Positions 40,679-52,466 of a stretch of DNA of 64,000 bases are shown here, one piece after another. Where the stretch lies: contig JABTUF010000002.1 in assembly GCA_015075645.1 (NCBI GenBank), positions 1 to 64,000 of the forward strand. Reading direction: 5' to 3'. The stretch is from Burkholderiales bacterium. GTDB taxonomy: Bacteria; Pseudomonadota; Gammaproteobacteria; Burkholderiales; Casimicrobiaceae. The first letter of the stretch is position 1. Every line of letters starts with the position of its first letter. A program made the position numbers and the translations under genes. Under the pieces are notes generated by a model. The model had not been told where the DNA came from. It searched no databases and was given only the letters and a program-made list of their open reading frames with translations.

Positions 40679-41515
40679 TCAATGCGGATGCGGCCACTTG
40701 CCGCCCAGCGTGCGGGTGATGTCCTCGGCGATGTGCGCGACGACCGGACCGAGGTGCCGGATGCGCGCGTCCGGCAGGCGCGACACCGGTCCGGCGAGCG
40801 AGATCGCGCCCAGCGCCTCCGCGTGCTCGTCGTAGATCGGCGAGGCGACGCAGCGGGTGCCGATCAGGTGCTCCTCGTCGTCGAACGAGAACCCGCGCTG
40901 CCGGATCACCCGCAGGCTCGCCCACATCGTCTCGGGCACGGTGATGGTGTTCTCGGTGATGCGCTGCAGGCCCTTGACCTTGAGGATCGCCTCGATCTGC
41001 TCGTCGGGGAGCGCGGCGAAGATCGCCTTGCCGACGCCGGACGCGTGCAGAGGCACGCGGCTGCCGAGCCGCACGATCGTGCGCATCGTCTCGCGGCACT
41101 GCACCTGGTCGATGAACACGGCCTCGGTGCCGTCGAGGATCGCGAGGTTCGCGGTCTCGCCGGATTGCTCCATCAGCCTCCGCATGTACGGATGGCTCTG
41201 CGCCACCCAGTCGCGCGACGCGAGGAAGCTCGAGCCCACGGTGAACGCGTGCAGCCCCACGTACCACAGCCCGAGGTCGCCCGCCTGGTAGACGTAGCCG
41301 CCGCGCTCGAGCGTCGACAGCAGCCGATGCGTCGTGGACGGCGGCAGCGTGACGCGATGCGCGATGTCGGTCAGCGTGAGCCCGCCTTCGGCGCGGGCGA
41401 GGCACTCGAGAATCGAAAGCCCGCGGGTGAGGCTCTGGACCTGGGCCGCGCCGGTCGACGTCTCCGACGGCGTTCGTCCGCGGCGGGCGGGCGGCGAGGG
41501 GCGGTGCTGGATCAT
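40679..41515 (-). CDS. IclR-family transcriptional regulator
   Basis: 278 residues. N-terminal winged helix at about 25-90 (QSLTRGLSILECLARAEGGL; IAHRVTLPPSTTHRLLSTLE) and a C-terminal effector-binding domain with the family patterns VPLHASGVGKAIFA, GFSFDDEEHLIGTRCVASPI and GAISLAGP. Such proteins usually regulate adjacent catabolic genes; candidates are the EamA permease downstream or the divergent secreted protein. Effector unknown. Confidence 0.9.
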   Translation of the reverse strand: MIQHRPSPPARRGRTPSETSTGAAQVQSLTRGLSILECLARAEGGLTLTDIAHRVTLPPSTTHRLLSTLERGGYVYQAGDLGLWYVGLHAFTVGSSFLASRDWVAQSHPYMRRLMEQSGETANLAILDGTEAVFIDQVQCRETMRTIVRLGSRVPLHASGVGKAIFAALPDEQIEAILKVKGLQRITENTITVPETMWASLRVIRQRGFSFDDEEHLIGTRCVASPIYDEHAEALGAISLAGPVSRLPDARIRHLGPVVAHIAEDITRTLGGKWPHPH

Positions 41516-41652
41516 CGGCGCGTCCTGACCGCATTCTACCCGCGCGCGCCGCGCCCGCCGGGCAGCGCGCGCATTCGACGGCGGGGAACCGTCACGGGCG
41601 GTCGCAACTCGCGTAGAGTAACGCGCTCGCCCCGTCCGCCTGGAGGCCGAGG

Positions 41653-42225
41653 ATGTTCATGAATCGTGCCGCGCCGATCACGCTGGCGATCGCGCTCGCC
41701 TGGAGCGCGACGGCGAACGCCCAGGAGGCGTGCCGGCCGCTGACGCTCGCGGCGCCAGCCGTGAAGCTGGACGAGATCTACCGGATGGCGGAAGGGCGCG
41801 CGAAGGCTTGGAAGGCCGACGTCGTTCCCGCGCGCATCACGAACACCATCCTCGGGCCGCTCGAGGCCGACGGTTCGTCGGAGGCCTGGACGGTCACGTT
41901 CTTCTCGCCGTCGGCCAACGCCAACGTGTCGATCAACACCTTTCGCGGAGGCCTCAACTGCTGGGCGCAGCCCGGATCGGCCGGGAGGCTTCCCGACCTG
42001 AAGGCGGGATTCGTGCTCGACGGCGCGAAGCTCTTCGCGATCGCGCAGGAGCACGGCGCGAAGCCGCTCGCCGACGGCTTCTTCGTGCAGATCGGCACCG
42101 CAGCCGCGCCGTCCACGCGTCACGCCACCTGGAACGTCCAGTTCACCAAGGCGGACGGGAGAACCTCGCCGCCGCTCGTCATCGTCGACGCGAACACCGG
42201 GAAGGTCGAGAAGGTCCTGAAATGA
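41653..42225 (+). CDS. Secreted protein of unknown function
   Basis: 190 residues. Signal peptide (ITLAIALAWSATANAQEA, cleavage after the second Ala-containing motif), then a soluble domain with two further Cys-free stretches and one Cys in FRGGLNCWAQPG. The pattern of a helix followed by strands ending VDANTGKVEKVLK loosely recalls PepSY-like folds, but I do not recognise the family. GGAGG six bases before ATG 41653 supports the start. Divergent from the IclR gene and convergent with the flavoprotein gene. Not recognised beyond this. Confidence 0.7.
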   Translation: MFMNRAAPITLAIALAWSATANAQEACRPLTLAAPAVKLDEIYRMAEGRAKAWKADVVPARITNTILGPLEADGSSEAWTVTFFSPSANANVSINTFRGGLNCWAQPGSAGRLPDLKAGFVLDGAKLFAIAQEHGAKPLADGFFVQIGTAAAPSTRHATWNVQFTKADGRTSPPLVIVDANTGKVEKVLK

Positions 42226-42288
42226 CCGGCCGCATGGCTCGAGCCGTCGGACATCCGGCACGCTGACGGACCGGCGGACGCGCGAAGC

Positions 42289-44724
42289 TCAGGCCTTGCC
42301 CGCCTGACCGAGCCGCGGCGTCACCGCGAACGCCACGCCCGCGATGTCCACGACGTAGCGCGCCGCGGCGATCGCCTCGTCGGTGAGCGGGACCTCGGAG
42401 CGCGCGTAGGCCAGCGCGACGGCGCGACCGAATTTGCGGCTGTAGCCGGCGCTCGTCAGCTCGCCGACGTTGCGTCCGTCCATCAACAGCGGCTCCCCGC
42501 CCCACGGAAAGGCCGCGGGATCGTCGAACGTGAACTGGACCAGCCGCTTGCGCACGCCCGTCTCGCGCTGCCGCACGAGCGCGTCGCGTCCGAGGAACGG
42601 CGTGGCCTTGTCGAGTTTCACGGCGAAGTCCAGACCGGCTTCCCACGGCGTCTCGTCCGGCGAGAGTTCGGCGCCCCAGGCGCGGCGTCCGGCTTCGATC
42701 CGCAGCGCGTCGATCGTGTAGTACCCGGCGTCCTTCAGTCCGAACCGCCCTCCGGCGTCGATGAGCGTGTCGTACAGGGTCAGCGCCTGCTCGACCGGCA
42801 CGTAGAGCTCGTAGCCCGGCCCGCCGACGTAGCTCATGCGCGCGGCGCGGACCCGCGCGTACCCCACGTCGACCGTGCGGACCTGCGAGAAGGGCAGGGT
42901 GTCCCTGCCGAGGGCATCCGGAGAGAGCGAGGCGAGCAGCGCCTGGGACTTCGGTCCCATCACCGAGATCACCGACCACGCGCCGGTGACGTCGACGAGC
43001 GACGCGTGCTCGTCCGGCTCGATGTGGCGCTCGATCCACGAGAAGTCGCGCGTCGCCTGCGCGGAGCCGGTGAGGAGGAAGAACTCGCGCTCGGAGACGC
43101 GCAGCACCGTGAGGTCGCTTTCGAATCCGCCCCGCGCGTTCAGCATCGCGGTGTACACCATGCGGCCGGGCGGGACGTCGATCTCGTTCGCGCACAGGCG
43201 CTGGAGCACCGCGAGCGCGTCGCGCCCCTTCAGCACGAACTTGGCGAACGAGGTCTGGTCGAACACCACCACGTCCTCGCGGCAGGCCCGCTGCTCCTCG
43301 AGCACCCACGGCAGCCACTCCGGGGTGTCGAGCGTGGGCGGAGGCTCGCTCGCGCCCGGCGGCAGGAAGTAGTTGGCGCGCTCCCAGCCGAGCTTGCTGC
43401 CGAACGCGGCGCCCTTCGCCGCCAGGCGATCGTACAGCGGCGAGCGGCGCAGCGGCCGCACGGTCCGCAGTTCCTCGCGCGGCCAGCGCATCGCGTAGTG
43501 CAGGCCCAGCGACTCGACGGTGCGATCGGCGAGGTGCCGGCGGTTCGCGTGGAACGGCGCGAAGCGGCGGATGTCGACGTCCCACAGGTCGAGCGGCGCC
43601 TCGCCGTCGACGATCCATTGGGCAACGAGCTTTCCCGCGCCGCCGGAGTTGGCGATGCCCGCGGAATTGAACCCCGCGCACACGAAGTAGCCGGCGAGCG
43701 ACGGCGCTTCACCGAGGATGAAGTTGCCGTCGCCGGTGAAACTCTCCGGCCCGTTCAGCAGGAGCTTCACCTGTGCCGTCTCGAGGCAGGGGGTGCGGTG
43801 GATCGCGTTCGTCATCAGGACCTCGAAGTGGTCCCAGTCCTCGGGCAGCAGCCGAAACTCGAAGCCCTCGGGGATCGGGTCGACCGTCCAGGGCTTGGCG
43901 ACCGGTTCGAATCCGCCCATCACGAGGCCGCCGACTTCCTCCTTGTAGTAGATGTAGCCGTCCGGGTCGCGCATGACCGGCAGGTCCGGCGTGACGCCTG
44001 GCACCGGTTCGGTGACGATGTAGAAGTGCTCCGCGGCGTACAGCGGCACCTCGACGCCGGCCATCGCTCCGAACGCTCGCGCCCACTGGCCGGCGCAGTT
44101 GACGATCACTTCGCAGTCGATCGACGCCGTTGCTCCGTCGCAGGACACGTCGATACCCTTGACGCGGCCGCGTTCCGTCCTGACGCCGGTCACGCGCGCG
44201 CCCTCGACGATGCGGGCGCCGCCCATGCGTGCCCCGCGCGCGAGCGACTGCGTGAGGTCGGTGGGGTTCGCCTTGCCGTCGCCGGGAATCCACACCGCGC
44301 CGGCGAGGTCGTCGGTGCGCAGGATCGGCGCGATCCGGCCGGCTTCGGCAGGGGAGATGAATTCGAAGGCGATGCCGAAGCTCCTGGCGCGCGCCATCTG
44401 CCTGCGGAAGAGTTTCAGGCGCTCCGGCGTCCGCGCGACGTTGAGCGAACCGCAGGGCTTCCAGCCGGTGGCGAGTCCGGTCTCCTGCTCCAGCGTCGAG
44501 TAGAGCTCGATGCCGTAGCGGCTCATGCGCGTCGCGTTGCGCGTCGCGCGGTACTGGCCGACGAGCCCCGCGGCGTGCCAGGTGGTGCCGCAGGTGAGCT
44601 TGCCCTGTTCGAGCAGCACGACGTCCCCCCAACCGAGTTTGGTCAGGTGGTAGGCGGTAGAACATCCGGCGATGCCGCCGCCGACGACCACGACGCGCGC
44701 ATGCGAGGGGAGAGAAGGAGTCAC
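42289..44724 (-). CDS. Dimethylglycine/sarcosine dehydrogenase-like flavoprotein fused to a GcvT domain
   Basis: 811 residues from GTG. N-terminal FAD-dependent amine oxidoreductase: VVVVGGGIAGCSTAYHLTKL at residues 10-29 and CGTTWHAAGLVGQYRATRN, the His-containing flavin-attachment pattern of the DMGDH/SarDH group. A linker domain follows, then from about residue 440 a GcvT-like tetrahydrofolate-binding domain (FDQTSFAKFVLKG, WGAELSPDETPWEAGLDFAV, TSAGYSRKFGRAVALAY). Such enzymes oxidise N-methyl amines and pass the carbon to tetrahydrofolate. It starts 13 bases after the EamA gene, at the end of the phosphonate operon, so the true substrate might be an N-methyl aminophosphonate instead of dimethylglycine. 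That substrate is a hypothesis. Confidence 0.85.
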   Translation of the reverse strand: MTPSLPSHARVVVVGGGIAGCSTAYHLTKLGWGDVVLLEQGKLTCGTTWHAAGLVGQYRATRNATRMSRYGIELYSTLEQETGLATGWKPCGSLNVARTPERLKLFRRQMARARSFGIAFEFISPAEAGRIAPILRTDDLAGAVWIPGDGKANPTDLTQSLARGARMGGARIVEGARVTGVRTERGRVKGIDVSCDGATASIDCEVIVNCAGQWARAFGAMAGVEVPLYAAEHFYIVTEPVPGVTPDLPVMRDPDGYIYYKEEVGGLVMGGFEPVAKPWTVDPIPEGFEFRLLPEDWDHFEVLMTNAIHRTPCLETAQVKLLLNGPESFTGDGNFILGEAPSLAGYFVCAGFNSAGIANSGGAGKLVAQWIVDGEAPLDLWDVDIRRFAPFHANRRHLADRTVESLGLHYAMRWPREELRTVRPLRRSPLYDRLAAKGAAFGSKLGWERANYFLPPGASEPPPTLDTPEWLPWVLEEQRACREDVVVFDQTSFAKFVLKGRDALAVLQRLCANEIDVPPGRMVYTAMLNARGGFESDLTVLRVSEREFFLLTGSAQATRDFSWIERHIEPDEHASLVDVTGAWSVISVMGPKSQALLASLSPDALGRDTLPFSQVRTVDVGYARVRAARMSYVGGPGYELYVPVEQALTLYDTLIDAGGRFGLKDAGYYTIDALRIEAGRRAWGAELSPDETPWEAGLDFAVKLDKATPFLGRDALVRQRETGVRKRLVQFTFDDPAAFPWGGEPLLMDGRNVGELTSAGYSRKFGRAVALAYARSEVPLTDEAIAAARYVVDIAGVAFAVTPRLGQAGKA

Positions 44725-44737
44725 GGGTTCCTCGTCG

Positions 44738-45589
44738 TCACAGCCGCAGCGCGGCCACGCCGGCGACCACCGCCGCCGCGCCGGCCATGCGTTTCCAGCC
44801 GAATCCTTCCTTGAGCACGATCGCGCCGATGGCCGCGGCGAAGAGCACCGACACTTCGCGCAGTGCCGCCACGACGGCCACCGGCGCGCGCGTCATCGCC
44901 CACAGCGCGATGCCGTAGGAGGCGAGGCTCGCGGCGCCGCCGGCGATGCCGCGGCGCCAGCGCGGCGTGAGGTAGGCGAGCGCCGCACGGCCGCGGGTGG
45001 CCGCGATCCAGCCGAGATAGGGGAACCCCTCGAGGAAGCAGAGCCAGACCACGTATCCGGCCGCGCTGCCCGAGGCCCGCGCACCGGCGCCGTCGACCAG
45101 CGTGTACATCGCGATGATGACCGCATTCGCCAGCGCCCAGCCGGCGGACGCGGCAGTATGGCGGCCGCCCGCGTACCACGCGATGACCAGGATGCCGAGC
45201 GAGATCAGCACGATGCCGGTGAGCGTCGAAGAGCTCGGATGCTCGCCCAGGAACAGGATACCGAGCAGCGTGACGACGAGCGGCGCGACGCCGCGCATCA
45301 GCGGATAGGCGAACGACAGGTCGCCGCGCCGATACGCGCCGGCGAGGGTCACGTAGTAGCCGAAATGGACGATCGCCGAGGCGGCCATGTACGGCCATGC
45401 GGCCCCGGCGGGCGCAGGCACGAACGGCAGGCACGCCGCAGCGACGACGCAGGTGCCCGCCACGATCAGCGCCATGTCGAGCTGCGGATCGCCGCCGGAG
45501 GCCTTGAGCATCGCGTTCCACAGCGCGTGCAGGAAGCCCGCGCCGAGCACGGCGAGGGTGACCGGCAGCGTGATGTCCGCCGGCGTCAT
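44738..45589 (-). CDS. EamA/DMT-family membrane permease
   Basis: 283 residues with about ten transmembrane helices in two EamA repeats: GAGFLHALWNAMLKASGG opens the protein, SFAYPLMRGVAPLVVTLLG ends the first half, and ALREVSVLFAAAIGAIVLKE lies in the second. Ten bases separate it from the Na/Pi carrier gene upstream and 13 from the flavoprotein gene downstream, so it is part of the leftward phosphonate transcript. It may move a pathway intermediate or an amine; substrate unknown. Confidence 0.82.
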   Translation of the reverse strand: MTPADITLPVTLAVLGAGFLHALWNAMLKASGGDPQLDMALIVAGTCVVAAACLPFVPAPAGAAWPYMAASAIVHFGYYVTLAGAYRRGDLSFAYPLMRGVAPLVVTLLGILFLGEHPSSSTLTGIVLISLGILVIAWYAGGRHTAASAGWALANAVIIAMYTLVDGAGARASGSAAGYVVWLCFLEGFPYLGWIAATRGRAALAYLTPRWRRGIAGGAASLASYGIALWAMTRAPVAVVAALREVSVLFAAAIGAIVLKEGFGWKRMAGAAAVVAGVAALRL

Positions 45590-45599
45590 CGCTCGGAGA

Positions 45600-47309
45600 T
45601 CACGCCGTCGTGGGCTTGTTCTTGTTGTTCCAGCGCCGCCCGCGGCCGCCCGGCGCAGAGTCCGGTTCGGCGGTCTTGAGCCGCGTGTGCGCGAGCACGC
45701 CGGCCTGCTCGAGGATCGGGTAGGCGATCGAGCACACGTGCGAGTTGATGCGCTTCATGTCCGAGATGAGGTCGAGGTGGAGCGAGGAGGTCTCGATGCT
45801 CTCGACCGTGTTGCCGGCGAGGCGGCCGAGGTGCGAGTCGGCGTAGGCGCGCTCGAGGTCGCGGAACAGCACCTTCTGGGCGAGCAGTTCCTGCGCGCTC
45901 TTGAGGTCGCCGTTCAGGAACACGCTCATGCCGAGGCGCAGGTTGGAGACGAGCCGGGCATGGAGGTCGCAGATCTCGGCCATGCCGGCTTCGGAGAAGC
46001 TGCGGCCTTTCTCGATCTTCTTCTCCTCGACGTCGGACAGGATGCGTTCGATGATGTCGCCGACCTGCTCGAGGTTGATCGTCAGCGAGACGATGTCGGC
46101 CCAGCGGCGACCCTCCTTCTCCTCGAGCGCCTCGCGGGAGATCTGGGTCAGGTACAGCTTGATCGCGGTATAGAGCGAGTCCACGACGTCGTCCATGTCG
46201 CGCAGGCGGCGGGCGAGCGCGCTGTCGTTGGTCTTCAGCACGGTCAGCGTCCCGGTCAGCATCTGCTCGACGACATCGCCGATGCGGATCGCCTCTCGGG
46301 CCGCGTTGCTGATCGCGAGCGTCGGCGTCTCCAGCGCCGACGGGTCGAGGAACCGCGGTTTCGAGGGGTCGTCCTCGATCGGCTTCGCCGGCAGCAGGCG
46401 CTCGGCGACGTGCGCGATCTTCTCGGTCCAGAAGATGAACGCGAGCGCGATGCCCAGGTTGAACACGACGTGGAAGGCCACGACCTCCTGGCTGGGGTTG
46501 AGGGCCATCCTCTCGACCAACCGCTGGATCGAATCCACCAGCGGAATCGCGATCGCGCAACCGATCAGCTTGAACAGGAAGTTGCCGAGCGTGACGCGGC
46601 GCGCCTCCGGAGGGGAACTCAGCGTCGAGAGCATGCCGAGCGCGCCGCTGCCGAGGTTGGCGCCGAGCACGAGGCCGAGCGCGACCGCGGGGCTTATGAC
46701 CCCGAGGTGCGCGAGCGTCGCGACGAGCAGCACGACCGCGAGGCTTGAATAGCACAGGATGGTCACCAGCGCGGCGACGAGCACGTCGAGGAGGACGTCG
46801 CCGGTGAGCGAGGCGAACAGCACCTTGACGCCGGCGGCGTCGACGATCGGCTGCGCGGCCACGCGGATCCACTGCAGCGCGAAGAGGATCAAGCCGAGTC
46901 CGATCAGGACGCGGCCGAAGCGGCCGGCGTTGGTCGACTGCCGCGCGAGGAACAGGACCACGCCGGAGAAGATGAGGAGCGGTGCGAGCCACGAGAGGTC
47001 GAACGACAGGACCGCGGTCACGATCGACGTGCCGACGTCGGCGCCGAGCATCACCGCGAGGGCGCTCGTCGTCGTCACGAGGCCCTGGCCGGCGAAGGCG
47101 GCGACGATCAGCGCGGTGGCGGTCGAGCTCTGGATCAGCCCGGTGACGCCGACGCCGGCCGCGAAGGCCGCGATGCGGTTCCGCGCGACGCTCTTGCGCA
47201 GGATGCGCCGCAGGTCCCCGCCGTACAGCCGCAGGATGCCGGTGCGCACGATGTGCGTGCCCCAGACGAGCAGCGCGACGCCGGCGAGGAGATTGAGGAG
47301 TGTCTGCAT
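45600..47309 (-). CDS. Na/phosphate cotransporter with PhoU-like C-terminal domain
   Basis: 569 residues. The first 310 form the NptA/PNaS-type carrier with the duplicated QSSTATALIVAAFAGQGL and GLVLGANLGSGALGMLSTL motifs and about eight to ten hydrophobic helices. Residues about 350-530 are helical and PhoU-like (ISNAAREAIRIGDVVEQMLT; IVSLTINLEQVGDIIERILS). The gene starts eight bases after pbfA. Releasing phosphate from phosphonates beyond the cell's needs (using the compound as carbon or nitrogen source) would make a Pi exporter useful; uptake is also possible. Protein complete. Confidence 0.9.
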   Translation of the reverse strand: MQTLLNLLAGVALLVWGTHIVRTGILRLYGGDLRRILRKSVARNRIAAFAAGVGVTGLIQSSTATALIVAAFAGQGLVTTTSALAVMLGADVGTSIVTAVLSFDLSWLAPLLIFSGVVLFLARQSTNAGRFGRVLIGLGLILFALQWIRVAAQPIVDAAGVKVLFASLTGDVLLDVLVAALVTILCYSSLAVVLLVATLAHLGVISPAVALGLVLGANLGSGALGMLSTLSSPPEARRVTLGNFLFKLIGCAIAIPLVDSIQRLVERMALNPSQEVVAFHVVFNLGIALAFIFWTEKIAHVAERLLPAKPIEDDPSKPRFLDPSALETPTLAISNAAREAIRIGDVVEQMLTGTLTVLKTNDSALARRLRDMDDVVDSLYTAIKLYLTQISREALEEKEGRRWADIVSLTINLEQVGDIIERILSDVEEKKIEKGRSFSEAGMAEICDLHARLVSNLRLGMSVFLNGDLKSAQELLAQKVLFRDLERAYADSHLGRLAGNTVESIETSSLHLDLISDMKRINSHVCSIAYPILEQAGVLAHTRLKTAEPDSAPGGRGRRWNNKNKPTTA

Positions 47310-47317
47310 GGTGCCGG

Positions 47318-48643
47318 TCAGGCCGTTGCGGCCGACTCGACCTCGCCGATCACGGTTTCGAGGATGTCGAGCGCGCGATCGAGATCGCCTTCTCCGATCA
47401 CGAGCGGCGGCGAGAGCGTGACGACGTTGCCCTGTCCGATCTTGAACGACAGGCCACGCGCGAGGCAGCCGTACATCACGCGCTCGGCCTCGTCGCGCGC
47501 GGGCGAACCGTCGGGCCGGACGAGTTCGACGCCCAGCAGCAGGCCGACGCCGCGCACCTCGCCCACGAGGCGATGGCGGGACTCGAGCGCGCGCAGGCGT
47601 TCCATCGCGCGGGCGCCGAGGCTCCGGGCGCGCTCGAGCAGCCGTTCGTCCTCGATCACGTCGAGCGTCGCGAGCGCCGCGGCGCATCCGACCGAACTCT
47701 TCTCGTGCGTGTAGTGGCCGAGCGCACGGTCGCCGGCGAGGTCGAGGTCGCGGCGCGCGATCAACGCCGCCATCGGGAACACCGCGCCGCCCAGGCCCTT
47801 GCCGAGCACGACCATGTCGGGAACGATGCCGTAGCGCTCGAACGCGAACATCGTCCCGGTGCGTCCGAGCCCGATCGGCACTTCGTCGAGGATCAGAAGG
47901 GCCCCGTGGCGGTCGCAGGCCGCGCGCAGGCGGCGGTAGTAGGACTCGGGCGGGATCTGCACGTCGGTGCAACGCACGGTTTCGACCACGACCGCGGCGA
48001 CGTCCTGTTCCCTGCCCAGCACGTAGTCGACGTAGTCGGCGCAACTGGCATCGCAAATCCCGCCGCAGCGGAAGCGGCAGGCGTGCGGGTCGCAGGGCGG
48101 GACGTGCTCCGCGCCGGGCATGAGCGGGCCCATGTCGCGGCGGAAGATCGCCTCGCCGCCGATCGAGATCGCGTCGAGCGAGGCGCCGTGGAACGCATCC
48201 CACATCGAGACCGTCTTGTGGCGTCCGGTCGCGAGGCGCGCGAGCTTGAGCGCCATGCCGATCGCGAGCGTGCCGCCCGGCGCGAGCAGCACCTTGCCGA
48301 GCGGATCGGGGGCGAGCGCGCAAAGCCGCTCGGCGAGTTCGACCGCCGTCGCGTTGGTGAAGCGGCGCGGCGAGAACGGCAGCGTGTCGAGCTGGCGCTT
48401 GACCGCGTCGATCACGCGCGGATGGCGGTAGCCGACCTGGTGGACGTTGTTGCCGTGGAAATCCATGAAACGGCGGCCGTCCGCGTCGGTCAGCCAGATG
48501 CCGTCGGCCTCGACCAGCGCGTCGAAGCAGGGCGTGGACAGCGACTGATGCAGGTAGGCCGCCGCGTCACGGTCGAGCAGCGCGCGGGTGGCGCCGCGCA
48601 CGTGGTCGCGTTCCCACGCCTGCCGCAGCGGCGAGAGGTTCAC
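47318..48643 (-). CDS. pbfA: Probable (R)-1-hydroxy-2-aminoethylphosphonate ammonia-lyase (class III aminotransferase fold)
   Basis: PLP enzyme, 441 residues from GTG (GAGGGG upstream). The fold is class III aminotransferase: LILDEVPIGLGRTG with Asp253 for the PLP nitrogen and VVLGKGLGGAVFP with Schiff-base Lys282. The usual SGxEAN phosphate loop reads APGGTLAIGMAL, unlike true transaminases and more like phospho-lyase relatives. Five Cys (184, 189, 193, 197, 201) form a tight cluster. PbfA enzymes convert hydroxylated AEP to phosphonoacetaldehyde and recur beside phnA/phnY/phnW, exactly the context here. An aminotransferase or O-phosphoethanolamine lyase activity is the main alternative. Confidence 0.72.
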   Translation of the reverse strand: MNLSPLRQAWERDHVRGATRALLDRDAAAYLHQSLSTPCFDALVEADGIWLTDADGRRFMDFHGNNVHQVGYRHPRVIDAVKRQLDTLPFSPRRFTNATAVELAERLCALAPDPLGKVLLAPGGTLAIGMALKLARLATGRHKTVSMWDAFHGASLDAISIGGEAIFRRDMGPLMPGAEHVPPCDPHACRFRCGGICDASCADYVDYVLGREQDVAAVVVETVRCTDVQIPPESYYRRLRAACDRHGALLILDEVPIGLGRTGTMFAFERYGIVPDMVVLGKGLGGAVFPMAALIARRDLDLAGDRALGHYTHEKSSVGCAAALATLDVIEDERLLERARSLGARAMERLRALESRHRLVGEVRGVGLLLGVELVRPDGSPARDEAERVMYGCLARGLSFKIGQGNVVTLSPPLVIGEGDLDRALDILETVIGEVESAATA

Positions 48644-48735
48644 GTCCCCCTCGCTCGTGTCCGGGACGCGTGTTGCCTGCCGCGGGACCGTGCGCGTGCC
48701 GTCCGCCGCGGGATGGTCGGCAGCGACGGATCTGT

Positions 48736-51455
<2,720 letters not shown>

Positions 51456-52202
51456 TCACGCGGACGTGCGGTTGCGCTCTGTCCAGGTGGCGACGTGCGC
51501 GGAATCGTTGCTTCGGTGCATCCGTTCGCGGCTCGCGAGGACATGGTCTCGCATGAGGCGCCCGGCGGCGGCGGCCTGGCCCGACGCGATGCAGTCGACG
51601 ATCGCTCGATGCTCGGAGAGCGAGCGCATCGAGTTGCCTTCGCCTTCGAGCGTGGTGCGACGGTACAGCGACAGCTCGTTGACGAGGCGGCGGTAGAGGG
51701 CGGCGAGCTTCGCGTTGCCGGCGAGTTCGATCACGCGATCGTGGAACGCCAGGTTCGCCCGGTGATAGGCGTCGAGGTCGTTGGCCGCGATGGCGCGTTC
51801 CATCCGGTCGACCCGCGAACGGAGGTCCGCGACATCGAGCGCGCCGGCCTGCTCGGACGCGCGGCGTCCGGCGAACTCGTCCAGGACGGCGCGCAACTCG
51901 TAGATCTCGTCCGCCTCCGCGACGCCGATCTGCCGGACGAACACGCCCCGGTTCTTCTCGAGGCGGACGAGGCCGGCGGCTTCGAGCGCACGGAAGGCCT
52001 CGCGCACGGGGCCGCGCGACACGCCGAGCATCTCCGCGACGTCGGCCTCGTTCAGCTTGGCGCCGACCGCGAGTTCGCCCGAAAGGATCATCCGCTCGAT
52101 TTCGCGCTGCGCCAGCGTCGGCAGCGAGCTGGATCGCACCAGCGCCAGCGTGTCGGTCGCGTCGCGTGCGGCTTCGCGCGGGCGTTCGGGTGTCTTGGGC
52201 AT
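51456..52202 (-). CDS. GntR/FadR-family regulator (FCD domain) of the phosphonate genes
   Basis: 248 residues. Winged helix at about 30-95 (LAQREIERMILSGELAVGAK; LGVSRGPVREAFRALEAAGL; KNRGVFVRQI) and an FCD effector domain at about 105-230 with the metal-binding pattern YHRANLAFHDRVIELAGN and SEHRAIVDCIASG. First gene of the leftward phosphonate operon and divergent from the transporter genes; the palindrome at 52229-52244 is its probable operator. Likely effector is AEP or a pathway intermediate. Confidence 0.88.
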   Translation of the reverse strand: MPKTPERPREAARDATDTLALVRSSSLPTLAQREIERMILSGELAVGAKLNEADVAEMLGVSRGPVREAFRALEAAGLVRLEKNRGVFVRQIGVAEADEIYELRAVLDEFAGRRASEQAGALDVADLRSRVDRMERAIAANDLDAYHRANLAFHDRVIELAGNAKLAALYRRLVNELSLYRRTTLEGEGNSMRSLSEHRAIVDCIASGQAAAAGRLMRDHVLASRERMHRSNDSAHVATWTERNRTSA

Positions 52203-52209
52203 GTTGCCT

Positions 52210-52238
52210 ATTGGAATCGTCCGGGTGTAGATTGTCAA
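52210..52238 (-). promoter_or_regulatory. Candidate promoter of the gntR-phnA-phnY-pbfA operon
   Basis: On the minus strand TTGACA (52238-52233) and TCCAAT (52215-52210) are 17 bases apart. The -35 lies in the centre of the operator palindrome. The -10 ends only eight bases before the gntR ATG (52202), so the mRNA would have almost no leader. The -10 is weak (four of six), so another start site is possible. Confidence 0.4.
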
Positions 52239-52244
52239 CAATCT
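52229..52244. promoter_or_regulatory. Perfect palindromic operator AGATTGT-CA-ACAATCT
   Basis: Seven-base arms (52229-52235 and 52238-52244) around CA. It contains the TTGT..ACAA core typical of FadR/FCD-type GntR operators and lies between the divergent gntR and AEP transporter genes, overlapping the leftward -35 and a possible rightward -10 TAGATT (52228-52233; TTGCCT at 52204-52209 as -35). One protein bound here could control both operons. Assignment to the adjacent GntR gene is inferred. Confidence 0.65.
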
Positions 52245-52466
52245 GCAAAACCGAAAGGGGCGCTGCGATGCAATATGCGAACCGGGCCGCGGCGCCGACG
52301 ACCGCGCCAGGTTGGCCGGCCCCGTCCCTCGCCGACCGGGCAGGCCGCGGATGAACGGTCCGCGTTGCCCGCTCGTGGCTCCCCGCGTAGCATTCGCGCT
52401 GATCGTCCTGCCCGCAGCGACGGGCGCCGCCGTCGCAATCCCTTCGAGAATCCGAGGAGCACACCG

